This document shows positions 35,754 through 47,381 of a stretch of 64,000 nucleotides of DNA, one piece after another. A program made the translations under genes and the position numbers. The notes under the pieces are model-generated. The model made no database searches. It saw nothing but the letters and a program-made list of their open reading frames with translations, and was not told where the DNA came from. How positions within the stretch are numbered: the first letter of the stretch is position 1; the number at the start of each line of letters is the position of its first letter. Origin of the DNA: Sphingomonadaceae bacterium (lineage in GTDB: Bacteria > Pseudomonadota > Alphaproteobacteria > Sphingomonadales > Sphingomonadaceae); NCBI GenBank assembly GCA_029268145.1, contig JAJUHA010000002.1, positions 1 to 64,000 on the forward strand. Direction: 5' to 3'.

Positions 35754-37034
35754 TCAGCGGATCGCCCGGCGGGCGGCGATTGCCATCAGCAGCTTCCGCA
35801 GGACGATGGCGCCGGTGTAGGCGGCTGCCGCGCCCTCGAGACCGAGGCGGGGGATCAGCACGAGGGCAAGGAGGACCAGCATCACCGTGCTAGCGGTGGT
35901 GATGAGCAGCACCTGCGTGCCGTTGCCGTTCATGGTCAGCATCGTGCCGTTCGGCCCGAAGGCCACGTTCGCCAGCTGGCCGAACGACATGATGGCGAGC
36001 GCCGTGGCAGCGACCGTGAACTCCGGACCGAAGAAGGTGCCGAGGATCCATTCCGGCGCGAGGACTGTCGCGGCGAGCAGCGGGCTTGCGAGCAGCGTCG
36101 TCGTCCAGGCCGCACGGCGGTGCCGCCGCCAGGCTGCGCGCACGTCGCGGATGCGGATGTCGCTTGCGACATTGGCGGCAATCCAGCCTTCCGCAACGGC
36201 GACCAGCATGCCGAACAGCAGCGTGATCTGGACCACCACGCGGAATGCACCCGCCTCTGCCGCCCCGACTTCGCGGCCGACGGCTGCAAGCGCGAACCAG
36301 TCGACGAAGGCCTGCAGCAGCCCGGCGGCCAGCAGGGGCAGCCCGGCACGCTGGAGGGGGCGGAGATCGACCGGCACGGGCGCCGCCCATTGCCGCCGCT
36401 CCCGCGACACCAGCGCGAAGGCCGCGAGCGCAGCCACCATCCAGGTGCCGTAGAACAGCAGCACGGCAAGCGTGGCAGTGGGTGGCGACCGCGCCGCCCA
36501 CAGCCCGGCGAGGATGGCCAGCAGGAGGACGCTCGGCAGGGCTTCGACAAGCTGGGCCGAGAGCGGCCGGCCGGCAGCGCGCAGGGCACCCAGCCCGAGC
36601 CGGAAATGGGCCGCTGCGGCAACGCCCGGCACGGCTGCCAGGAAGGCGATGCGCTCGCCGCCCAGCGGCTCGGCGACCAGCCCGGCGAGGATCAGGCCCA
36701 GGAACAGCAGCCCGAAGACCAGGCTGTTGCGGGCGACTGCCGCGACGATCCGGTTGAAGGTGGCGCGGGCCCGGCCCGAGAGCCCCACCCGGAGATCGCC
36801 GGCGACGGCCCGCACCAGGACCTGGTCCAGCCCGCCCACGGCGCCGATGCCGACGAGGGTCGCGGTCGCCGTCGCCAGCGCGTAGCTGCCCACCACTTCG
36901 GCGCCGGCAAGGCGGGCCAGCAGCACGGCGGAGAAGAAGGCGCTTGCGGCATTGCCGCCCTTGACCGCGAAGGCCGAGAGGGCCGGCGAGGCAAGCAGGC
37001 GCCGCACGCGGCCGAAGGGGGACAGGTCACTCAT
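35754..37034 (-). CDS. oligosaccharide flippase family membrane protein
   Basis: A 426-residue integral membrane protein with about 12 predicted helices, of the Wzx/MATE-like polysaccharide transporter superfamily. Landmarks: an N-terminal basic segment, GGNAASAFFSAVLLARLAGAE (first helix pair), VGGLDQVLVRAVAGD, and FGPEFTVAATALAIMSFGQLAN in the C-terminal half. It would translocate lipid-linked saccharide units. Neighbouring gat genes are on the opposite strand; the glycosyltransferase at 32805 is the nearest possible partner. Confidence 0.83.
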   Translation of the reverse strand: MSDLSPFGRVRRLLASPALSAFAVKGGNAASAFFSAVLLARLAGAEVVGSYALATATATLVGIGAVGGLDQVLVRAVAGDLRVGLSGRARATFNRIVAAVARNSLVFGLLFLGLILAGLVAEPLGGERIAFLAAVPGVAAAAHFRLGLGALRAAGRPLSAQLVEALPSVLLLAILAGLWAARSPPTATLAVLLFYGTWMVAALAAFALVSRERRQWAAPVPVDLRPLQRAGLPLLAAGLLQAFVDWFALAAVGREVGAAEAGAFRVVVQITLLFGMLVAVAEGWIAANVASDIRIRDVRAAWRRHRRAAWTTTLLASPLLAATVLAPEWILGTFFGPEFTVAATALAIMSFGQLANVAFGPNGTMLTMNGNGTQVLLITTASTVMLVLLALVLIPRLGLEGAAAAYTGAIVLRKLLMAIAARRAIR

Positions 37035-37125
37035 GGGCGGGACTGCCCGCCGCCCCTAGCCGCCGTGCCGCGCGGGCGCCACCCATCGGCTTGAAATGGC
37101 CCGCACCGGTCGCCACAAGCAGCCC

Positions 37126-38613
37126 ATGTCGGCTCCCTATCTCGTCAATGGCGCAACCGGACCCTTCGAGATCGTGGTCGGGCTCGAAGTCCATGCCCAG
37201 GTCATCTCGAAGTCGAAGCTCTTCTCGGGTGCGCCCACGGCCTTCGGCGGCGAGCCCAACAGCCAGGTCAGCCTCGTCGATGCCGCCATGCCGGGGATGC
37301 TGCCGGTGCTCAACGGCGAATGCGTCCGCCAGGCGGTCCGCACCGGGCTCGCGCTGGGCTGCACCATCAACCGCCGCTCGCGGTTCGACCGGAAGAATTA
37401 TTTCTACGCCGATCTGCCGGCCGGCTACCAGATCAGCCAGTACAAGGAGCCGGTGGTGGGCGAGGGCGCCATCGAGATCAGCCTCGACGACGGCACCCGC
37501 CGGACCATCGGGATCGAGCGGATCCACCTCGAGCAGGATGCCGGCAAGTCCATCCACGATCTCCACCCGTCGATGAGCTATGTCGACCTCAACCGGGCCG
37601 GTGTCGCGCTGATGGAGATCGTCTCCAGGCCCGACATGCGCTCGCCGGCCGAGGCCGGCGCCTATGTGGCCACGCTGCGCGCCATCCTGCGCGCCATCGG
37701 CAGCTGCGACGGGAACATGCAGGAAGGCTCGCTCAGGGCCGACGTCAATGTCTCGGTCCGCCGGCCGGGCGAGCCCTTCGGCACGCGCTGCGAGATCAAG
37801 AACGTCAACTCGATCCGCTTCATCCAGCAGGCAATCGCCCACGAGGCGCGGCGCCAGGTCGATCTCATCGAGTCCGGCGGGACGGTCATCCAGGAGACCC
37901 GCCTGTTCGACCCGGAGCGGGGTGAGACCCGTGCGCTGCGGTCCAAGGAGGACGCCCACGACTATCGCTACTTCCCCGAGCCCGACCTGCCACCGCTCCT
38001 CATCGACGAGGCGTTCATCGCGGCATGCCGGGAAAGCCTGCCCGAACTGCCGGATGCCCGCCGCCGCCGCTACGAGGCCGAGCTTGGCCTTTCCCCCTAT
38101 CTCGCCGGCGTGCTCACTGCCGACATCGAGGAGTCGCTGTGGTTCGAGCATCTGCTCGCCGAGACCGCGCGCCGGCAGGGCAGGGCACAGCGCGAGGTCG
38201 CCGAGAAGGCCGCCAACTGGATGACGGGGGACCTGTTCGCCGCGCTGAAGCGCCTCGACCGGGGCATTGCGGACTCGCCCGTCTCGCCGGAGCAGGGGGC
38301 GGAGCTTCTGGCGCTCCTGGCCGATGGCACGCTTTCGGGTCCGCTGGCGAAGCAGGTCTTCGAGATCATGCTCGAGACCGGCGAGGATCCGGCCGCAATC
38401 GCCGAGGCGCGCGGCCTGAGGCAGGTAACCGACACCGGCGCCCTCGAAGCCGCGGTCGCCTCCGTGCTTGCCGCCAATGCGGACAAGGTGGCCGAGTATC
38501 GCGCCGGCAAGGACAAGCTGTTCGGCTTTTTCGTCGGCCAGGTGATGAAGGCGAGTGGCGGCAAGGCGAGCCCGGCCATGGTCAACGATCTGCTGAAGAA
38601 GGCCCTTGGCTGA
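37126..38613 (+). CDS. gatB: aspartyl/glutamyl-tRNA amidotransferase subunit B
   Basis: The 495-residue kinase/tRNA-binding subunit of GatCAB. The N-terminal signature [17 protein letters not shown], then [17 protein letters not shown], the [11 protein letters not shown] motif and [20 protein letters not shown]. The C-terminal YqeY-like domain is complete (ending [10 protein letters not shown]). ATG 37096 adds 10 residues; ATG 37126 fits the family. It is separated from gatA by 1.4 kb holding an antisense flippase, so it must have its own promoter in 37035-37125. Confidence 0.95.
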   Translation: MSAPYLVNGATGPFEIVVGLEVHAQVISKSKLFSGAPTAFGGEPNSQVSLVDAAMPGMLPVLNGECVRQAVRTGLALGCTINRRSRFDRKNYFYADLPAGYQISQYKEPVVGEGAIEISLDDGTRRTIGIERIHLEQDAGKSIHDLHPSMSYVDLNRAGVALMEIVSRPDMRSPAEAGAYVATLRAILRAIGSCDGNMQEGSLRADVNVSVRRPGEPFGTRCEIKNVNSIRFIQQAIAHEARRQVDLIESGGTVIQETRLFDPERGETRALRSKEDAHDYRYFPEPDLPPLLIDEAFIAACRESLPELPDARRRRYEAELGLSPYLAGVLTADIEESLWFEHLLAETARRQGRAQREVAEKAANWMTGDLFAALKRLDRGIADSPVSPEQGAELLALLADGTLSGPLAKQVFEIMLETGEDPAAIAEARGLRQVTDTGALEAAVASVLAANADKVAEYRAGKDKLFGFFVGQVMKASGGKASPAMVNDLLKKALG

Positions 38614-40387
38614 CAGAGCCTTGCGGGCGCCTGCCAGCCGCTGGCCGGCGCTTGCCGGCTTCTCGCTCGGGTTCCGGCTTGCCGAGGGCCTGCTGTTCCT
38701 GCCGGTTGCCGGGATTGTCGGGGCGTGGCTCGCCGGCGGTGCCGTCGTCGATGCGAAGGCGCTCCTGCCCCTCCTGCTTTCGCCGCGTGGGGCCCTTCTC
38801 GTCCTGCTCGGGGGCACCCTCTTCTTCCTGCTGCGCTGGTTCGAGCATGCCGGGCTTTCGGCCATCGCCTTCGCGGCGGCAGACGGCCAGCGCCTGTCGG
38901 CGGCCGACGCCGCGCGCCTCGTTCTCGCCCGCCTGCCGCTCCTCGCCCGGCTCGCGCTTGCCGTCACGCTGCGGGTCCTGCTCGCGCTTGCGCCGTTCCT
39001 CCTCGTCCTCGGCGCAGCCGGTTTCTGGCTGCTTTCGCGCCACGACATCAACTTCTACCTCGACACGCGGCCGCCGGAGGCCCTGCGCGTCGCGGCGGGT
39101 CTCGCGGTGGGCGCGCTGGTCTCGCTCGCGCTCCTCGCCCGTCTCGTCGGCCGCGTCCGGCTTGCCGTGCAGGTGGCGCTGTTCGAGCGCCTGGGGCCGG
39201 CGGCCACCCTCGCGCGCAGCGCCCGGCTGACCGAGGGTCACCGGCTCCGCGTCGTCCTGCTCGCAGGCGCGTTCGCGCTGCTCACCCTTCTTCTCGGTGC
39301 TGGCGCCGCCCTTGCCGGAAGCGCACTCGCCCGGCCCCTGCTCGACGGCCTCGCCGGCAGCGGGCGCTCGCTGCTTCTCGCCTTCGGCCTGCTCGTCCTC
39401 GTCCGCTCCGGGCTCGGCCTCGCCGCAACCTGGATCGCGAGCCTGCTCGACGCCCTGGCCTTCACCCATGTCTATCGCCGCCGGCGGGCAGCGCTCGGGG
39501 AACCGGTCGCACCAGGCCAGCCGCCCGCTGCCCCGCATCGGCTCCATCCCCTCCTTCTCGCCGCCGCAGCCCTCGCTGCGGCGGGGGTCGCAGCGAGCGG
39601 CGTGCGGGTCGCGTTCGACGCGCTCGGCAAGCCCGAGGACATCCGCATCTACGCCCATCGCGGCCTTTCGGGAGATGCGGCGGAGAACACGCTCCTGGCC
39701 TTCGAGGCTGCCTTCAGGGCCGGTGCCGATGCCGTCGAGACCGATGTCCAGCTCACCCGCGATGGGGTGCTCGTCCTCGTCCACGATGCCGATTTCGCCC
39801 GGGTGGCCGGCGTGCCCCGGCGCGTGGCGGCGATGACCCTGGCCGAAGTCCAGGCCATCCGGCTTCCGGGCAGCGATCCGCGCGTGGCGACGCTGCGCGA
39901 TCTCCTCCGCCTTGCCAGGGGCCGCGGCCAGATCCTGCTCGAGCCCAAGACCTATCGCGACACGCCGCCAGACCTCGTGCCGAAGCTCGTCGCCCTGGTG
40001 CAGGCCGAGGGCGCGGCGGATCGGGTCATGATCCAGTCCTTCCGCCTCGCCGACCTGCGCGCGGCAGAGCGGCTCGCCCCGGACATTCCGGTCGGCTATC
40101 TGGTCGCAGCACCGGCTGGGCCGCTGCGCGGGCTTCGCGTCGATTTCCTGTCGGTCGAGCGGATGCGGGTCCGCCCGCGGCTGCTCGCCGAGGCCCGCCG
40201 CTCCGGCACCCGGCTGCTGGTTTGGAACGTGCGCAGCCGGGAGCAGATGCGCCGGCTCGCCGACCTGGGCGTCGACGGCGTCATCGTCGACGATGTCCGG
40301 TCGGCGGTTGCCGTGCGCGAGGAGGCAGCATCGGAGGAGCCGCTCGCCCGCGCCGTTCGCCAGATGGTCCTGCTGCTCGGCGGCTGA
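38606..40387 (+). CDS. membrane-anchored glycerophosphodiester phosphodiesterase
   Basis: A 593-residue protein. The N-terminal half (about residues 15-330) has around seven or eight membrane helices of the GPDPase membrane domain. The C-terminal half is a GDPD TIM barrel with catalytic [12 protein letters not shown], the acidic pair in [20 protein letters not shown] and LLEPKTYRD. It probably hydrolyses glycerophosphodiesters at the membrane. TTG start lies within gatB (8-base overlap), with GAAGAAGG upstream; no in-frame ATG lies near. The start is therefore less sure than the function. Confidence 0.85.
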   Translation: MADRALRAPASRWPALAGFSLGFRLAEGLLFLPVAGIVGAWLAGGAVVDAKALLPLLLSPRGALLVLLGGTLFFLLRWFEHAGLSAIAFAAADGQRLSAADAARLVLARLPLLARLALAVTLRVLLALAPFLLVLGAAGFWLLSRHDINFYLDTRPPEALRVAAGLAVGALVSLALLARLVGRVRLAVQVALFERLGPAATLARSARLTEGHRLRVVLLAGAFALLTLLLGAGAALAGSALARPLLDGLAGSGRSLLLAFGLLVLVRSGLGLAATWIASLLDALAFTHVYRRRRAALGEPVAPGQPPAAPHRLHPLLLAAAALAAAGVAASGVRVAFDALGKPEDIRIYAHRGLSGDAAENTLLAFEAAFRAGADAVETDVQLTRDGVLVLVHDADFARVAGVPRRVAAMTLAEVQAIRLPGSDPRVATLRDLLRLARGRGQILLEPKTYRDTPPDLVPKLVALVQAEGAADRVMIQSFRLADLRAAERLAPDIPVGYLVAAPAGPLRGLRVDFLSVERMRVRPRLLAEARRSGTRLLVWNVRSREQMRRLADLGVDGVIVDDVRSAVAVREEAASEEPLARAVRQMVLLLGG

Positions 40388-40391
40388 GGCC

Positions 40392-41279
40392 TCAGCAGGA
40401 GACCCAGCGGCTGCGGGGAATGCCCTGGGCCAGCAGCACCGCCGTCAGATCCCCGCAGCGGACATGGCCGTCCGCGGCTGCCGCGGCCTTCGGCTTGGCT
40501 TGGTAGGCAATGCCCAGCCCGGCCGCCTCCAGCATCGGGATGTCGTTCGCGCCGTCACCGATTGCCAGCGCGTCCTCCGGGCCGATTCCAAGCCCCTGGC
40601 ATTCGGCCAGCAGCGTCGCCCGCTTGGTCCCCGAGTCGACGATCGGCCGCTGCACGGTGCCAGCGAGCCGGCCATCGGCGAGGTCGAGCCGGTTCGCCAC
40701 CTGCCGGTCGAACCCGGCCATCGCCGCAACCGGCCCGGTGAAGACGGTGAAGCCGCCCGAGATCAGCACGCAGCGCGCCCCTTCGGCCTTCATGGTGGAG
40801 ACCAGCGTCCGCGCGCCGGGGTTCAGCCGGACGCGCTCGGCAAGCGTCCGGGCGATCGCTTCCTCCTCCAGCCCGGCAAGCGCTGCCACCCGCGCCTCGA
40901 GCGCGGCGGCGAAATCCAGTTCGCCGCGCATGGCGGCCTCGGTGATGGCCGCGATCTCGGCCTTGCGTCCGGCGAAGTCGGCCAGCTCGTCGATGCATTC
41001 CTGGCCGATGATGGTCGAGTCCATGTCGGCAACGAGCAGCCGCTTGCGCCGCGGCCGGTCCGCGGGCTGGACCACCACGTCGATCCCTGGAAGGGCCGTC
41101 TCGAGAAGCGACCGGACGTTCCGGGCGCCCATGCCGCCGACCAGCAGGTCGATCGCGATGTCGGCGTCCACCGGGCTTTCGCCGGCGACATGCCCGCCCG
41201 CCGCCGCGAGGGCGGCGCGGGCGGCCTCGCGCTCGGCGCTTGACACACCGGCAGCGGACATGAGGGTTGCGACCAGCAT
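40392..41279 (-). CDS. serB: phosphoserine phosphatase
   Basis: A 295-residue HAD-family enzyme that makes serine from phosphoserine. An ACT-like N-terminal region (about residues 1-75) precedes the catalytic domain with Asp85 and Asp87 in VADMDSTIIGQ. Motif II is LISGGFT, motif III GTKRATLL and motif IV GDGANDIPML. The start MLVATLMSA matches relatives. Its ATG overlaps that of miaA by two bases on the other strand (shared CATG at 41277-41280), so each promoter must lie inside the other gene. Confidence 0.95.
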   Translation of the reverse strand: MLVATLMSAAGVSSAEREAARAALAAAGGHVAGESPVDADIAIDLLVGGMGARNVRSLLETALPGIDVVVQPADRPRRKRLLVADMDSTIIGQECIDELADFAGRKAEIAAITEAAMRGELDFAAALEARVAALAGLEEEAIARTLAERVRLNPGARTLVSTMKAEGARCVLISGGFTVFTGPVAAMAGFDRQVANRLDLADGRLAGTVQRPIVDSGTKRATLLAECQGLGIGPEDALAIGDGANDIPMLEAAGLGIAYQAKPKAAAAADGHVRCGDLTAVLLAQGIPRSRWVSC

Positions 41280-42153
41280 GCAGCGACCGCTCCGGGTCAT
41301 CGCAGGACCGACCGCGTCGGGCAAGTCCGCGCGTGCGCTGGCCGAGGCGCGGGAGGCCGGTGGCGTCATCATCAACGCCGACGCCTCCCAGCTCTACCGC
41401 GATCTGCCCGTGCTGACGGCCCAGCCCGACGACCGCGCCCGTGGCGAGGTGCCGCATCGGCTCTACGGCATCCTCGCTGCGGAGGATGAAGCGTCCGCCG
41501 CCCGCTGGGCGGCGCTGGCGCGGGCCGAGATCGCGGCGGCGTGGGAGGAGGGGAGGCTGCCCATCCTCGTCGGTGGCACCGGCCTCTACCTCAAGACCCT
41601 GCTCGAAGGGATCGCGCCGGTGCCCGCCATTCCCGCCGAAGTCCGCTCGGCAGTTCGCGCGCTTTCCCCCGGGGCCGTGCGCGAGGCCCTGGCGCGCGAG
41701 GACCCGGCGATGGCCGCCCGGCTGCACCCCGGCGATCCGCAGCGCAACGCCCGCGCGCTCGAGGTGATTCGCGCAACCGGCCGCTCGCTCGAGGCGTGGC
41801 AGCGGGCGCCGCGGTGCGGCGGCCTCGGGCGCGACGCCGACGTCTCCGCGCTGGTCCTCGCGCCGCCCCGGCCCGAGCTCCACGCCCGGATTGCAGCGCG
41901 CATTGCCCTGATGCGCGCGCACGGAGCGGTCGAGGAAGTGCGCCTCCTCGCCGCGCGCGACCTTCCCGCCGGCCTGCCCATCCTGCGGGCGATCGGCGTT
42001 CCGCCGCTCCTCGCCTTCCTCCGCGGCGAGACGGACGAAGCCGAGGCCATCGCCCGCTGGGAGCTCGACACCCGCCGCTACGCCAAGCGCCAGATGACCT
42101 GGTTTCGCACCCAGGCCCCGGGCTGGCCGCGCGCGAATGGCGCAGGGCCCTGA
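41278..42153 (+). CDS. miaA: tRNA dimethylallyltransferase
   Basis: A 291-residue enzyme that adds a dimethylallyl group to A37 of tRNAs reading UNN codons. P-loop GPTASGKS at residues 10-17, then INADASQLYRDLPVLTAQP and the HRLYGIL segment. The C-terminal RRYAKRQMTWFRTQ binds tRNA. Start codon overlaps that of serB. The next gene begins 64 bases downstream. Confidence 0.95.
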   Translation: MQRPLRVIAGPTASGKSARALAEAREAGGVIINADASQLYRDLPVLTAQPDDRARGEVPHRLYGILAAEDEASAARWAALARAEIAAAWEEGRLPILVGGTGLYLKTLLEGIAPVPAIPAEVRSAVRALSPGAVREALAREDPAMAARLHPGDPQRNARALEVIRATGRSLEAWQRAPRCGGLGRDADVSALVLAPPRPELHARIAARIALMRAHGAVEEVRLLAARDLPAGLPILRAIGVPPLLAFLRGETDEAEAIARWELDTRRYAKRQMTWFRTQAPGWPRANGAGP

Positions 42154-42217
42154 GAGCGTCTTGCGCGCGCCGCCAACCGGTGCGAGGTTCATGCGCGTCA
42201 CGGGGGAGTCGAAGACG

Positions 42218-43288
42218 ATGCGGAAGATGATCATCGCCGCGGCCGCGCTTGCGCTGGCGGCACCGGTCGCGGCATTCGCGCCCACCCAGTTCATCCTCTT
42301 CGGGGACAGTTTCATCGATGCCGGCGTGGTTGCCCAGTTCACCGGCGGCATCACGCCCGATGCCAGCCTCGGCTACTGGTACGGCCGGTTCTCGGAAGGG
42401 CCCACCTGGGCCGATCAGCTCGGCTATGCCAATTTCGGCCGGCCGACCGACCCGTTCAATGTCGCCAACCCGGCCTTCACGCTGCCGCCGCCCTTCACGC
42501 CCGGCGCCACCAGCTTCGCGGTCGGCGGTGCGCGCGCCTCGTTCGACGATGTGCAGCCGCTCGGCACCATTCCGTCGCTGCCCAGCCAGCTCGGCCTCTA
42601 TGGCCAGTATCTCGCCTTCACCGGGCAGACGGTCGATCCCGGCGCGCTCTACGTCATCAACTTCGGCAACAATGACGTGAACCTCCTCATGGCGACGCCC
42701 GACCCGGCGGACCAGCTGCTGATCGCCAATGCCTATGTCGCCAACATGGCAGGCGCGGTGACCGGCCTTGCCGCGGCCGGTGCCCGCCACATCCTGATCC
42801 TCGGCGTGCCCAACCCGACCAACCCGGTCGGGGTCGCGCTGCAGGCCGCGCTCGATGCCCAGCTCGACCTCGTCGCGGCCGGCCTGCCGCCGGCCGTCAG
42901 CCTCTACCGCTTCGACTATTTCGCCTTCTTCAACACGCTGGCGGCCGATCCCACCGTCTTCGGCCTGCCCGCCGATCTCGACCTCGTCACGCCCTGCCTC
43001 GCAGCCGTGCCGCCCGGGCCCGGCATCGACTGCACCGGCTATCTCTCCTTCGATGGAATCCATGTGACCCGCGCGGTCCAGACCGCCCTTTCGGTGGAGA
43101 TCGGCCGGCTGGTCGGGATCGCGGTCGTGCCGGAGCCCGCGAGCTGGGCAACCATGATTGCCGGCTTCGGCCTGGTGGGCGGTGCGCTCCGGCGCCGCAG
43201 GCAAGCCGCAGGCGCCGCCCGAGCCCTGGCCGCGGGGCTTCGGCCAGCGAGATCTTCGCGCGGAGTTGAGGAATCTTGTTGCGCATAG
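42218..43288 (+). CDS. SGNH/GDSL hydrolase with PEPxxWA-CTERM sorting signal
   Basis: A 356-residue secreted esterase/lipase-like protein. A signal peptide covers about residues 1-20. The GDSL block is FILFGDSFIDAG (Ser31); NFGNNDVN supplies the Asn block and FDGIHVT the Asp/His block. The end carries VPEPASWATMIAGFG and RRRR, the exosortase signal, but 28 further residues follow before the stop, whereas sorting signals normally end within a few residues of the Arg cluster. GGGGGAG precedes ATG 42218. No sigma-54 site is visible in the 64 bases after miaA. Confidence 0.88.
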   Translation: MRKMIIAAAALALAAPVAAFAPTQFILFGDSFIDAGVVAQFTGGITPDASLGYWYGRFSEGPTWADQLGYANFGRPTDPFNVANPAFTLPPPFTPGATSFAVGGARASFDDVQPLGTIPSLPSQLGLYGQYLAFTGQTVDPGALYVINFGNNDVNLLMATPDPADQLLIANAYVANMAGAVTGLAAAGARHILILGVPNPTNPVGVALQAALDAQLDLVAAGLPPAVSLYRFDYFAFFNTLAADPTVFGLPADLDLVTPCLAAVPPGPGIDCTGYLSFDGIHVTRAVQTALSVEIGRLVGIAVVPEPASWATMIAGFGLVGGALRRRRQAAGAARALAAGLRPARSSRGVEESCCA

Positions 43289-43323
43289 GCGCAACACGCT
43301 GTCATGATGCGATTCCTGCGCCG

Positions 43324-43352
43324 TTGACAGGCCGCGATTCGCTCCCTAGCCA
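43324..43352 (+). promoter_or_regulatory. sigma-70-type promoter of ilvBNC
   Basis: A perfect TTGACA (43324-43329), a 17-base spacer and TAGCCA (43347-43352) lie about 43 bases before the ilvB start codon in a 106-base intergenic region. I see no leader peptide rich in branched-chain codons and no attenuator hairpin. Confidence 0.55.
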
Positions 43353-43394
43353 CCGCCCTTCCGCGGCGCTGCCGCATGTGCGAAGGAGTGTTCC

Positions 43395-45145
43395 ATGTCA
43401 GGCCGCGACCTGTCGGGTGCCGAAATCCTGCTCGAGGCCCTCTCCGACCTCGGGGTGGAGGTCATCTTCGGCTATCCGGGCGGTGCGGTCCTTCCCATCT
43501 ACGATGCGCTCCACCGGCAGAAGCGCATTCGCCACATCCTGGTGCGTCACGAGCAGGGCGCAGTCCACGCCGCCGAGGGCTATGCCCGGGCGTCGGGGAA
43601 GCCGGGGGTGGTGCTCGTCACGTCCGGGCCGGGTGCCACCAATGCCGTCACCGGCATCACCGACGCGCTCATGGATTCGATCCCGGTCGTGGTCATCACC
43701 GGCCAGGTCGCGACCCACTTGATCGGCACCGATGCCTTCCAGGAGTGCGACACCGTCGGGATCACCCGCCACTGCTCCAAGCACAACTATCTGGTGAAGG
43801 AGACGGCGCGCCTCGCCGAGGTCGTGCACGAGGCGTTCCACATCGCGACCACCGGCCGCCCCGGCCCCGTCGTCATCGATCTGCCGAAGGACGTGCAGGT
43901 GGCGCGCGCCCGCTACCAGCGGCCGGGGGCGATCGCCCACAAGAGCTATCGGCCGCGTCTCAAGGGCGATCTCCAAGCGATTGCCGCTGCAGCGGAAATG
44001 CTCGCCTCGGCGGAGCGGCCGATCCTCTACACCGGGGGCGGCCTCATCAACTCCGGGCCGATGGCGTCGCAGAAGCTTCGCGAGCTGGCGGGGCTCACCG
44101 GCGCGCCCGTCACGTCGACGCTGATGGGCCTTGGCGCCTTCCCGGCCTCCTCGCCGCAATGGCTCGGCATGCTCGGCATGCACGGCACCTACGAGGCCAA
44201 CATGGCGATGAACCAGTGCGATCTCATGGTCTGCCTCGGGGCCCGCTTCGACGACCGCGTGACCGGCCGGCTCGACGGCTTCTCGCCGCGCTCTGCCAAG
44301 ATCCACGTCGACATCGATCCGTCGAGCTTCAACAAGACCGTCCGCGTCGATCTCGCGATCGAGGGCGATGTCGGCCATGTCCTCGACGACCTGGTCAAGA
44401 TCTGGAAGAGCCGCGGCCTCCGGCCCTCGATCACGGAGGAATGGTGGAACCGGATCCGCGGCTGGCGCGCGGTCGACTGCCTTGCCTTCACCCAGGCCGG
44501 GCCGGAGATCGAGCCGCAGCATGCCATCGCGCGCCTGCGCGAGGCGGTGGCGGGGCGCGATCCCATCATCACGACCGAAGTCGGCCAGCACCAGATGTGG
44601 GCGGCCCAGCATTTCCCGTTCGAGAAGCCCAACCGCTGGCTGACGAGCGGCGGGCTCGGCACCATGGGCTATGGCCTGCCGGCGGCGATCGGCGCCCAGG
44701 TCGCCTTTCCCAGCAGGCTCGTGATCGACATTGCCGGCGAGGCCTCGATCCTCATGAACATCCAGGAAATGTCGACCGCGGTGCAGTATCGCCTGCCGAT
44801 CAAGCTGTTCGTGCTGAACAACGAGTACATGGGCATGGTCCGCCAGTGGCAGGATCTGACCTACGAGGGCCGCCACGCCGAGAGCTACACGGCCGCACTC
44901 CCCGACTTCGTGAAGCTCGCCGAGGCCTTCGGCTGGAAGGGCATCCGGATCGACACGGAAGACCAGCTCGATGCCGGAATTGCCGCGATGCTGGCGCACG
45001 ATGGCCCCGTCTTCGTCGACTGCCGGGTGAAGAAGCACGCCAACTGCTTCCCGATGATCCCGTCCGGCGCTGCCCATACCGAGATGCTGCTCTCCGACGC
45101 CGACGTCTCGGGCGAGCTCGACACGGCGGCGGAGGCGCTGGTCTG

Positions 45146-45146
<1 letters not shown>
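43395..45146 (+). CDS. ilvB: acetolactate synthase large subunit
   Basis: The 583-residue catalytic subunit of ThDP-dependent acetohydroxyacid synthase, first common step of Val, Leu and Ile synthesis. The catalytic Glu is in HILVRHEQGAVHAAEGYARA; VLVTSGPGATNAVTG and the FAD region GLGAFPASSPQWLGMLGMHG follow. The ThDP motif GEASILMNIQEMSTAVQY has Glu where most family members have Asp (GDxS), and the Asn pair NNEYMGMVRQWQ completes it. AAGGAG lies 6 bases before ATG. It shares TGATG with ilvN. Confidence 0.96.
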
Positions 45147-46763
<1,617 letters not shown>

Positions 46764-46820
46764 GCGCGCAAGCCATGCGACCGCTCTCGCTCGCCGCCGC
46801 ATTCGGGCGCGGGCGGCGTC

Positions 46821-47381
46821 GTGCTTGACCGGCAGCCCACGCTCCTTGGCCCCACGCTCCGCCTGCGGCCCCTCGCGCCAGCGGACTGGGATGCGCTGTT
46901 CGCGGTCGCGTCCGATCCGAAGCTCTGGGAACAGCACCCGGCGCACGACCGCTGGCAGGAGCCCGTGTTCCGAGCCTTCTTCGCCGACGCCCTGGCAAGT
47001 GCCGGCGCGCTCGTCGTCGAGGAGCGCGGGTCGGGCCGGGTCATCGGCTCCTCGCGCTACGACCATGCGCGCGCTCTCGCCGGCGAGGTCGAGATCGGCT
47101 GGACATTCCTCGCCCGCGATCATTGGGGCGGGGCGACCAACGGCGAGCTGAAGCGCCTCATGCTCGACCATGCCTTCGGCCAGGGCATCGGGCGGGTCAT
47201 CTTCCTCGTCGGGGAGGCCAATGTCCGCTCGCGCCGGGCACTCGCGAAGATCGGCGCGCGCCTCACGTCGCGCGTGGACGAGACGGAATTGGGAGGCGCG
47301 ATCGTCCGCCATCTGGTCTATGCGATCGACCCGGCGGACTGGCTGGCCGCGAGCCGGGATGAGGGGAGGACCGCATGCTGA
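46821..47381 (+). CDS. GNAT family N-acetyltransferase
   Basis: A 186-residue GNAT protein of the RimJ/RimL-like type (LRLRPLAPADWDALFAVASDP). The acetyl-CoA region is degenerate around GEVEIGWTFLARDHWGGATN, and RVIFLVGEANVRSRRALAKIGARL supplies the family end. Substrate is unknown. GTG start; it overlaps the RidA-like gene by 7 bases, and a functional link is possible. Confidence 0.83.
   Translation: MLDRQPTLLGPTLRLRPLAPADWDALFAVASDPKLWEQHPAHDRWQEPVFRAFFADALASAGALVVEERGSGRVIGSSRYDHARALAGEVEIGWTFLARDHWGGATNGELKRLMLDHAFGQGIGRVIFLVGEANVRSRRALAKIGARLTSRVDETELGGAIVRHLVYAIDPADWLAASRDEGRTAC

Noticed and set aside
37027-39051. 674-codon minus-strand frame antisense to gatB and the GDPD gene
   Set aside because: No recognisable domain; both opposing genes are well supported by motifs.
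42154-42217. Sigma-54 site before the second PEPxxWA-CTERM gene
   Set aside because: TTGCGC occurs, but no GG lies 10 bases upstream of the GC, so I see no promoter of this class.
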